DNA from: Propionibacteriaceae bacterium | Lineage (GTDB): Bacteria > Actinomycetota > Actinomycetes > Propionibacteriales > Propionibacteriaceae | DNA length: 10,630 nt | Direction: 5' to 3' | Assembly: GCA_003158895.1 (NCBI GenBank) | Contig: PMLO01000108.1 | Span: 29,382 to 40,011 of the forward strand | Shown here: positions 5,739 through 10,630 of the stretch, one piece after another | Layout: the number at the start of each line of letters is the position of its first letter | Position numbering within the stretch: the stretch's first letter is position 1 | Program-made: the position numbers and the translations under genes | The notes under the pieces: model-generated | The model's input: only the letters and a program-made list of their open reading frames with translations | Told to the model about the DNA's origin: nothing | Database searches by the model: none

Positions 5739-5768
5739 TTCGACACCGCCGGGACGTCGGACTAATGT
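5739..5768 (+). promoter_or_regulatory. Candidate promoter of the HelR-type gene
   Basis: TTCGAC (5739-5744), 18-bp spacer, TAATGT (5763-5768). The -10 matches TANNNT well. Transcription would start near 5775, giving a leader of about 70 nt. The ATG at 5765 lies inside the -10 and so is unlikely to be the start codon. Confidence 0.4.
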
Positions 5769-5790
5769 CTCGCGTCTGCCCTTTCCACGA

Positions 5791-5804
5791 CTCGCTTCGG
5801 CGAG
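5791..5804 (+). promoter_or_regulatory. UUCG tetraloop hairpin in the helR leader
   Basis: CTCGC-TTCG-GCGAG forms a 5-bp stem closed by the extra-stable cUUCGg tetraloop, about 15 nt after the predicted transcription start and 31 nt before the GGAG. It may protect the 5' end of the mRNA or affect expression. Confidence 0.45.
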
Positions 5805-5835
5805 CCCCCGGCAACGCCTGCACCACGTCTGACTT

Positions 5836-5839
5836 GGAG
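5836..5839 (+). promoter_or_regulatory. Ribosome-binding site of the HelR-type gene
   Basis: GGAG six bases before the ATG at 5846. It selects this ATG over two in-frame upstream starts (5687, 5765), whose extra residues do not look like part of the family. Confidence 0.6.
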
Positions 5840-5845
5840 CGGTAC

Positions 5846-7876
5846 ATGTCCTCGCACGATCCCGTCCTCTCCTCCGAACGCCGACATCTCACCGAGTCCC
5901 GCGAAGCGCTCAGACGCATGCGCGAGGCCACCACCCGCGTCGAGAACGCCGTCGGCGGCGACGCGGTCTCCACGCAGTACCTCAAGCAGACCCTGTACCG
6001 GCGGATGCGGTCCCTCGAGGACGACCCGACGGTCCCCCTCTTCTTCGGCCGCCTCGACTACGCCACGGCGCTGGGCGCCGAGCTCGACGAACGCCTGTAC
6101 ATCGGGCGGCGCCACGTCACCGGCGAGCTCGGCGGCGAACCGCTCGTCATGGACTGGCGGGCGCCCATGTCGCTGCCGTTCTACCGCGCGCGGCCCGGCG
6201 ACCCGATGGGCGTCGCGATGCGGCGGCGGTTCGGGTTCCGGCACGGCGAGATCACCGCGTACGAGGACGAGGACCTCGTTTCCGCATCCGACGCCGGGTC
6301 GCGGCTGCTGGCCGAAGAGATCGAGCGGCCACGTACGGGTCCGATGCGCGACATCGTCGCCACGATCCAGCCGGACCAGGACGTGCTCGTGCGTACGGAC
6401 CTGGCGACATCGTTGTGCATCCAAGGGGCGCCCGGCACCGGCAAGACCGCCGTCGGCCTGCACCGCGCTGCGTACCTGCTGTACGCGCATCGCGACCAGC
6501 TCTCCCGTTCGGGCGTACTCGTCGTCGGGCCGAACGAGTCGTTCCTCGGCTACATCGGCGACGTACTGCCGGCGCTCGGCGAGATCGACGCCCGCCAGAC
6601 CACCGCCGAAGGGCTTCTCACCGAGTCGACGGGCGCGAAGGTGCGCGGCGTTGACTCGGCAGCGGTGGCGACCCTCAAGGGCGATGCGCGGCTCGCCACG
6701 GTGCTGCGGCAGGCGGTCTGGAGCTCGCCCGCCGAGCCGAGCGGTCCGCTGGTGGTCCCGTACGGTTCGCGGGTCGTACGAGTGCCGTCGCACCGCGTCG
6801 CGGCGGCCATGGAGTCGCTGCGGGAACGAGGGGTGCGGTACGAGGCCGGCCGGAAGCTGCTTCCGCAACGACTGGCCCACGAGGTGCTGCTGCGGCTCGA
6901 GGCAACCGGCGAGACGACAGACGACCGTGTGCAGAACTCCGTCGCCCGCTCGGCACCGGTGAAAGCCCTTGTCGCCCTGATCTGGCCGGCGCTGACACCT
7001 GCTGGGGTGCTGCACCGTCTGCTCTCCGACCCGGATGCGCTCGCGGCGGTGGCCGATGGAGTCCTCGACGCTGAGGAGCAGGCGGCGCTGATCTGGGCGG
7101 CACCCTCCCGTACCGCCGGTTCGGCGAAGTGGACTCATCCCGACCTGCCCCTGCTCGACGAGCTCGCCGACCTGCTGGACCGGACGCCGTCGGTCGGCCA
7201 CGTGATCGTCGACGAGGCGCAGGACCTGTCCCCCATGGCCTTGCGCGCGGTCGGCCGACGCGCAACCACCGGGTCGATCACCGTGCTCGGCGACCTTGCG
7301 CAGGCCACCACGCCGTGGGGCGCGCGCGACTGGGGCGTGGCGCTCGGCCACCTCGGCAAGCCCGACGCGGCGGTCACCGAGCTCACCGAGGGCTTCCGGG
7401 TGCCGGGCGCCGTGATCGAGTACGCGGCGCGGTTGCTCCCCTCGATCGCGCCGGGCCTTCGTGCGCCCAGATCTGTACGTCACAGCCGCGGCGACCTCGA
7501 CCTGCGGCTGGTGAGCGATCCCGTGAAGCACCTTGCCGCCGCGGCCATGGAGGCTGCCGGTCGCGAGGGCACGGTCGGCGTGATCGTCGCGGACCCGCAG
7601 CTGCCGGCCGCCCGCAAGGCGCTCAGCGCGATCCCGTACACAGAGCTCGGCCAGGCGACGACCACCGAGGCGTTCGAGTCTCACCTGGACCTCGTACCGT
7701 CATCCCTCGCGAAGGGTCTCGAGTTCGACCACGTACTGCTGGTCGACCCGGCCGCGATCGTCGCCGCGGAAGCCGACGTACTCACGGGCTGGCGCCGCCT
7801 GTACGTGGCGCTTACCCGTGCCGTCACCTCCCTCGTCGTGCTCCACGACGGCAACCTCCCCGAGCCCCTCCTCTGA
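5846..7876 (+). CDS. helR: HelR/HelD-type RNA polymerase recycling ATPase (UvrD/Rep-like superfamily 1)
   Basis: A 676-aa UvrD-like ATPase. Residues about 8-60 are charged and heptad-like (ERRHLTESREALRRMRE), the N-terminal coiled-coil arm that in HelD enters the RNA polymerase secondary channel. TVPLFFGRLDY follows. Walker A GAPGTGKT is at 194-201, Walker B VIVDEAQD at 453-460, motif III-like VLGDLAQATTPWG at 480-492, SSLAKGLEFD (motif V-like) at 619-628 and RRLYVALTRA (motif VI) at 649-659. The sequence between 250 and 450 is family-specific. HelD-class proteins strip stalled or hibernating RNA polymerase from DNA using ATP; the actinobacterial HelR branch also displaces rifampicin and gives resistance. 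Length and N-terminus fit HelR better than UvrD helicases. The start is ATG 5846 with GGAG. It is monocistronic and followed by a strong hairpin. Confidence 0.85.
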   Translation: MSSHDPVLSSERRHLTESREALRRMREATTRVENAVGGDAVSTQYLKQTLYRRMRSLEDDPTVPLFFGRLDYATALGAELDERLYIGRRHVTGELGGEPLVMDWRAPMSLPFYRARPGDPMGVAMRRRFGFRHGEITAYEDEDLVSASDAGSRLLAEEIERPRTGPMRDIVATIQPDQDVLVRTDLATSLCIQGAPGTGKTAVGLHRAAYLLYAHRDQLSRSGVLVVGPNESFLGYIGDVLPALGEIDARQTTAEGLLTESTGAKVRGVDSAAVATLKGDARLATVLRQAVWSSPAEPSGPLVVPYGSRVVRVPSHRVAAAMESLRERGVRYEAGRKLLPQRLAHEVLLRLEATGETTDDRVQNSVARSAPVKALVALIWPALTPAGVLHRLLSDPDALAAVADGVLDAEEQAALIWAAPSRTAGSAKWTHPDLPLLDELADLLDRTPSVGHVIVDEAQDLSPMALRAVGRRATTGSITVLGDLAQATTPWGARDWGVALGHLGKPDAAVTELTEGFRVPGAVIEYAARLLPSIAPGLRAPRSVRHSRGDLDLRLVSDPVKHLAAAAMEAAGREGTVGVIVADPQLPAARKALSAIPYTELGQATTTEAFESHLDLVPSSLAKGLEFDHVLLVDPAAIVAAEADVLTGWRRLYVALTRAVTSLVVLHDGNLPEPLL

Positions 7877-7881
7877 CGCCC

Positions 7882-7899
7882 TCTCGGCCCCCGCCGAGA
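7882..7899. terminator. Hairpin terminator between convergent helR and M20 peptidase genes
   Basis: TCTCGGC-CCCC-GCCGAGA is a perfect 7-bp stem with a 4-base loop, five bases after the helR stop. No U-tract follows, as is common in GC-rich actinomycetes. Being symmetric, it could act on both convergent genes. Confidence 0.6.
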
Positions 7900-7927
7900 C
7901 GCGAGGCGCACCCGTCGGGCACTCGGC

Positions 7928-7943
7928 GACGGATCTCCCCGTC
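7928..7943 (-). terminator. Weak hairpin at the end of the M20 peptidase gene
   Basis: GACGG (7928-7932) pairs with CCGTC (7939-7943) around a 6-base loop and overlaps the peptidase stop codon at 7944-7942. It is weaker than the 7882-7899 hairpin, with which it may act in tandem. Confidence 0.3.
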
Positions 7944-9261
7944 AGCAGGTGGCGATGATGCGTTGCAGGACCCTGGCGCCGAAGCGGATGGCGTCCAGGG
8001 GGACGCGCTCGTCGACGCCGTGGAAAAGGGGCGCGAAGTCGAGGTCGGCGGGGAGCTGGAGCGGGGCGAACCCGTATCCGTGGATGCCCAGCTCGCCGAG
8101 CGCCTTGTTGTCGGTGCCGGCGGAGAGGCAGTACGGGACGACCTGCGCGCCCGGGTCCTCGGCGTCGATTGCTGCCGCGATCGCCTCGACGAGCGGGCCG
8201 GTCTGCGGAACGTCGAGCGGCGGGACCATCCGGTCGACGATCAGCTCGACGTCGTCGCCGGCCAGCTCGCGCAGCGTCGAGAGGACCGTGTCGTCCGAGC
8301 CGGGCAGGAAGCGGCAGTCTATGGACGCCTCCGCGACGCCCGGGATGACGTTGGTCTTCTTGCCCGCGAGCAGCGTCGTGAGGTTCGCGGTGTTCGCCAG
8401 CGTGCCCGCGACGAACTGACGCGCGCCGCCGAGCTGGGGCAGGAACGCGGCGGGGTCGTCGGCGCTCCACGGCACACCCGTGACCTCACTGACGTGATCG
8501 AACAGCGTGATCACGGGCGCGATGAGGTCTATCCCCCAGTCGTGGGCGTCGATCCGTACGATCGCCTCGGCCAGCCGCACGATGGCGTTCTCGTCGTTGG
8601 GCACGGAGCCATGACCGGCGCGTCCGGTCGCACGCAACCGCATCCAGGCGTAGCCCTTCTCCGCGGTCTGGAGCAGGTACGAGCGCGTGGCCGGGCCGCC
8701 ATCGGCCGGCTGCAGCGTGATCGAGTAGCCGCCGACCTCGCTGATCGCCTCGGAGCAAGCGGCGAACAGCTCCGGCCGGTTCCGTACGATCCACTCCGCT
8801 CCCCACACTCCGCCGGCTTCCTCGTCGGCGAGGAACGCGAACACGATGTCGCGGGGCGGCGTGACGTGGTTCGTCACGAGGTGGCGCAGGTTGGCCAGCA
8901 TCATGCCGACCATGTCCTTCATGTCGACGGCGCCCCGCCCGTACAGCACCCCGTCGACCACGTCGCCAGCGAACGGGTCGTGGCTCCAGTCGGCGGCGTC
9001 GGCCGGTACGACGTCGAGGTGACCGTGCAGGATCAGGCCCGGACGCGTGCGGTCGGCGCCCGGGATCCGTACGACGAGGCTCGAGCGCCGAGGCGCCGGC
9101 TCCACGTACTCGGGCTCGAGACCCACCTCGCGGAGCAGCCCCAACACGTACTGGGCCGCCTCGAACTCGCAGGGCCCGGAGCCGTCCCCGACGTTCGTCG
9201 AGTCGATCCGTACGAGCTCGGTCGTGATCCGTACGGCCTCATCGGCAAGTTCCAGCGGCAT
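7942..9261 (-). CDS. M20/M25/M40-family metallopeptidase (ArgE/DapE/carboxypeptidase-type)
   Basis: A 439-aa dinuclear zinc hydrolase of the M20 family, normal length. The metal and catalytic set is complete. H81 and D83 are in LILHGHLDVVPA. The bridging D113 is in YGRGAVDMKDM. The general base E147 and metal ligand E148 are in FLADEEAGG. E175 is in SEVGG. The C-terminal H414 is in PLFHGVDERVP. ATGRAGHGS (about residues 210-218) belongs to the lid/dimerisation domain. The family removes acyl groups or cleaves dipeptide and N-acyl-amino-acid bonds; sequence alone does not separate ArgE, DapE, aminoacylase or carboxypeptidase roles, and no arginine or lysine genes are nearby. No signal peptide, so cytoplasmic. 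The ATG at 9261 is set by a TACAGT box seven bases upstream. It follows the small membrane-protein gene by 29 bp. Confidence 0.9.
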   Translation of the reverse strand: MPLELADEAVRITTELVRIDSTNVGDGSGPCEFEAAQYVLGLLREVGLEPEYVEPAPRRSSLVVRIPGADRTRPGLILHGHLDVVPADAADWSHDPFAGDVVDGVLYGRGAVDMKDMVGMMLANLRHLVTNHVTPPRDIVFAFLADEEAGGVWGAEWIVRNRPELFAACSEAISEVGGYSITLQPADGGPATRSYLLQTAEKGYAWMRLRATGRAGHGSVPNDENAIVRLAEAIVRIDAHDWGIDLIAPVITLFDHVSEVTGVPWSADDPAAFLPQLGGARQFVAGTLANTANLTTLLAGKKTNVIPGVAEASIDCRFLPGSDDTVLSTLRELAGDDVELIVDRMVPPLDVPQTGPLVEAIAAAIDAEDPGAQVVPYCLSAGTDNKALGELGIHGYGFAPLQLPADLDFAPLFHGVDERVPLDAIRFGARVLQRIIATC

Positions 9262-9274
9262 GAGGGCCACTGTA
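9259..9274 (-). promoter_or_regulatory. Leaderless-type -10 box and start of the M20 peptidase gene
   Basis: On the minus strand TACAGT (9274-9269), seven bases (GGCCCTC), then ATG at 9261. It lies in the short gap after the small membrane-protein gene, so the peptidase may be transcribed on its own as well as by read-through. Confidence 0.55.
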
Positions 9275-9290
9275 CGAGAGGGCGCGGGCC

Positions 9291-9623
9291 TCAGGACTTC
9301 GTGGTCGTCTTCGCGAGGATGTAGACGAACGTGACGATGACGATGACGAAGACTCCGGCGCCGAGAAGGATCGCCACGGTCGACCACCAGCCGGGCTGCT
9401 TGGCGCGCATCTTGGCGACGAATCCGGTCACGATCGCGGCCGGACTCATGAGCGCCGCGGCGAAGAACCCCGCCGCCGCACCAGGAGCCAGGTTCGACGA
9501 CTGGGCCGACGCTCCGAGCGACGCTCCCGTCAGGAGGATGGCGACGAGCCCGACGAGGCCGGCGATGCCCAGGCCGAACGAGGCGGCGGCCAGCTTCGAG
9601 GGCTGGAAGAGGGTGTTGCTCAC
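9291..9623 (-). CDS. Small uncharacterised membrane protein
   Basis: A 110-aa hydrophobic protein I do not recognise. It has three likely membrane segments: about 12-34 (AAASFGLGIAGLVGLVAIL), 46-70 (PGAAAGFFAAALMSPAAIV), and 82-104 (VAILLGAGVFVIVIVTFVYI). The loop KMRAKQPGWW (71-80) is basic and probably cytoplasmic; the C-terminus ends in polar TTTKS. The GTG at 9623 has no clear ribosome-binding site but stands seven bases after CACACT, a weak -10-like box. It lies between cutC (17 bp upstream) and the M20 peptidase (29 bp downstream) on the same strand. The layout resembles small DUF4190-like actinobacterial membrane proteins, but I cannot assign it. Confidence 0.75.
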   Translation of the reverse strand: MSNTLFQPSKLAAASFGLGIAGLVGLVAILLTGASLGASAQSSNLAPGAAAGFFAAALMSPAAIVTGFVAKMRAKQPGWWSTVAILLGAGVFVIVIVTFVYILAKTTTKS

Positions 9624-9636
9624 GGGACCCAGTGTG
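9624..9636 (-). promoter_or_regulatory. Weak leaderless-type -10 candidate for the small membrane-protein gene
   Basis: On the minus strand CACACT (9636-9631) and seven bases precede the GTG at 9623. It differs from TANNNT at the first base. It shares the spacing of the stronger examples in this window but could be chance, since cutC read-through would also serve. Confidence 0.3.
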
Positions 9637-9639
9637 TCA

Positions 9640-10347
9640 TCACGTGCCCGGTGGATGGCGCACCTCGGAGTCGATGAGCCGCCGCCACGACCTGACGAGG
9701 GCCGGATCGACGTGCGCCTTGTAGCTGCGCCCCGGGCGAGCCGGCGAGCCGATGTGGAAGGACCGGATGCCGGCCTGTGCCAACCACGGCACCTGCTCCG
9801 GCGCCAGACCGCCGCCGGCCATGATCAGCCTGCCGACCTCGCGATCGGCCCTAGCGCGAGAGATGAGGTCGTCGAGCCCGTACCGCAGCCCGCGCGCCGA
9901 CCCGCTGGTGAGCACCTGGTCGAGGCCGGGCAACGTCCGTACGTCCCGCCACGCCTTCGTGCCGTCGAGCGCCGAGTCGATCGCCCGGTGGAACGTCCAC
10001 GGCCAGCCACCGTCGCCGGCCAGCTCCGTACAGACCTCGAGGTCCACCTGGCTCAGTCCGTTGAGGTAGCCCATGACGATGCCGTCGGCACCCGCGTCGA
10101 GATAGGCCGAGGCAAGTCCCTTGAGCCGCGTCGTCTCACCGCCGTCCGTACCGAACCCGTCGCGCAGCCGGAGCATGACGCGGAGCTGTACGGAGGTGGC
10201 GCGTCGTACGGTCTCGACCAGCGCCGGTTCGGGCGACAGGCCGCCGGAGTGCATCGTGCCGACGAGCTCGACGCGGTCGGCGCCACCGTCGGCGGCGTTC
10301 TCGGCGTCAGCCGCCTGGAGCACCACGACCTCGAGCAGTCCCGCCAT
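9640..10347 (-). CDS. cutC: CutC-family protein (copper homeostasis family)
   Basis: A 235-aa TIM-barrel protein of the CutC family, typical length. Family segments are the N-terminal LEVVVLQAADAENAADGGAD, GADRVELVGTMHSGGLSP (22-39), the RVMLRLRDGF strand, GADGIVMGYLN, WTFHRAID, LDQVLTSGSARG, GRLIMAGGGL and a final SFHIGSPAR. CutC was first linked to copper tolerance in Escherichia coli, but its enzymatic role is not settled. The Cys positions in the E. coli-type N-terminal motifs are Val here, and only one Cys is present in the whole protein, so a copper-binding role looks doubtful for this copy. The ATG at 10347 has a CACCAT box six bases upstream. It may lead a unit with the small membrane protein and the M20 peptidase. 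Confidence 0.9.
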   Translation of the reverse strand: MAGLLEVVVLQAADAENAADGGADRVELVGTMHSGGLSPEPALVETVRRATSVQLRVMLRLRDGFGTDGGETTRLKGLASAYLDAGADGIVMGYLNGLSQVDLEVCTELAGDGGWPWTFHRAIDSALDGTKAWRDVRTLPGLDQVLTSGSARGLRYGLDDLISRARADREVGRLIMAGGGLAPEQVPWLAQAGIRSFHIGSPARPGRSYKAHVDPALVRSWRRLIDSEVRHPPGT

Positions 10348-10359
10348 GTCTCTATGGTG
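10345..10359 (-). promoter_or_regulatory. Weak leaderless-type -10 candidate for cutC
   Basis: On the minus strand CACCAT (10359-10354), six bases (AGAGAC), then ATG at 10347. The first base departs from TANNNT. No good ribosome-binding site is seen, which favours a leaderless start. Confidence 0.35.
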
Positions 10360-10414
10360 CCGAGGCCGCGCCGATCTGGCCGGAGGCGCGCGGTCACGGC
10401 CGGCGGTCGCGCAC

Positions 10415-10630
10415 TCAGCTCAGCCGGTAGCCCGAGCCGCGTATGGTCTCGACGACGTCCGCGCCGAGCTTGTTGCGCAGGTAGCGCACGTACACGTCCA
10501 CAACGTTGGACGTCGGATCGAAGTCGTAGCCCCACACTGCGCTCAGCAGCGCCTCGCGCGACAGCACGTCGCCCGGATGCTTCATGAACGTCTCGATGAG
10601 CGTGAACTCGCGGGCGGTGAGGTCGACCTC
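10415..10630 (-). CDS. OmpR/PhoB-family response regulator, C-terminal DNA-binding domain (5' part outside window)
   Basis: The minus strand is open from the window edge to a TGA at 10417-10415 and encodes 71 residues beginning EVDLTAREFTLIETFMKHPG and ending ETIRGSGYRLS. This is the C-terminal winged-helix domain of an OmpR/PhoB regulator: LTxxEFxLL start, VLSREALLSAVWGYDF, the recognition helix NVVDVYVRYLRNKL, and the wing ending IRGSGYRL. The receiver domain would lie beyond 10630. It is followed by cutC after 67 bp, not by a sensor kinase. Which two-component system this is cannot be told. Confidence 0.93.
   Translation of the reverse strand, partial: EVDLTAREFTLIETFMKHPGDVLSREALLSAVWGYDFDPTSNVVDVYVRYLRNKLGADVVETIRGSGYRLS

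Noticed and set aside
5687..5845. Upstream in-frame starts of helR (5687, 5765)
   Set aside because: The first precedes the probable promoter, the second lies in its -10 box; the ATG at 5846 has GGAG and begins the family-like sequence.
5038..5985. N-terminal extension of the NUDIX gene by 316 codons
   Set aside because: It would lie antisense across the whole YbaK-family gene, and the added sequence has no NUDIX relation; the GTG at 5037 has a well-placed -10 box.
5762..7684. A 640-codon minus-strand open frame antisense to helR
   Set aside because: Arg/Gly/Val-rich translation without motifs, opposite a gene with all ATPase motifs; a shadow.
7129..9324. A 731-codon plus-strand open frame running through the end of helR and antisense to the M20 gene
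   Set aside because: It is a shadow of GC-rich coding DNA: composition is Arg/Pro-rich, it shows no domain, and it overlaps two genes with complete catalytic motifs.
10348..10414. Terminator between the response regulator and cutC
   Set aside because: Only short GC-rich complementarities (gcgcg with cgcgc, loop of 17) are present, not distinct from background.
9331..10587. A 418-codon plus-strand open frame antisense to cutC and its neighbours
   Set aside because: No domain, extreme Arg/Pro content, and it crosses several genes on the other strand.

Overview
The window is GC-rich chromosomal DNA from an actinomycete (Actinomycetota). The evidence is GTG-rich start codons, actinobacterial-type gene families (a cold-shock protein with a C-terminal extension, a HelR-like RNA polymerase recycling ATPase, the Asn variant of the YbaK fold) and many start codons that sit directly on a -10 box with no ribosome-binding site. 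A member of the Nocardioidaceae or a relative is possible, but that is only an impression. There is no sign of a mobile element, CRISPR array, rRNA or tRNA. This is ordinary housekeeping and accessory chromosome.

Layout. (1) 1-2123, minus strand: a sugar-metabolism-type unit of a Gfo/Idh/MocA oxidoreductase followed, with a 4-nt GTGA overlap, by a LacI-family repressor. A CpG-centred imperfect palindrome of LacI-operator shape lies just upstream of the oxidoreductase start. A further gene may begin at position 11 and run out of the window. (2) 2265-2648, minus: a CspB-type cold-shock protein with an AGGAGG site. (3) 2863-4456, plus: two uncharacterised envelope genes in tandem, a Pro-rich multi-pass membrane protein and a secreted or membrane-anchored fibronectin-III protein with a Thr/Ser/Ala-rich tail. 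Each has its own leaderless-type promoter. (4) 4444-5638: a NUDIX hydrolase (minus) and a YbaK/EbsC-family protein (plus), divergent from a 64-bp gap holding two back-to-back leaderless promoters. The NUDIX gene ends tail-to-tail inside the end of the FN3 gene, and a symmetric hairpin carries both stop codons. (5) 5846-7876, plus: a HelD/HelR-type ATPase with a structured 5' leader, followed by a strong hairpin. (6) 7942-10347, minus: cutC, a small membrane protein and an M20 metallopeptidase in series. (7) 10415-10630, minus: the C-terminal DNA-binding domain of an OmpR/PhoB response regulator cut by the window edge.

How the parts work together. The oxidoreductase/LacI pair looks like a self-contained regulated catabolic unit. 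HelR rescues stalled or drug-bound RNA polymerase. The NUDIX and YbaK proteins are both clean-up enzymes by family (nucleotide derivatives and mischarged tRNA), although the YbaK member lacks the usual catalytic lysine. The best genome-scale signals are the consistent TANNNT-N6/7-start-codon architecture at five genes (with weaker versions at two more) and a clear excess of the tetranucleotide GTAC, often as CCGTAC/GTACGG. I did not find a clearly new multi-gene system. The least explained part is the membrane/FN3 pair at 2863-4456.
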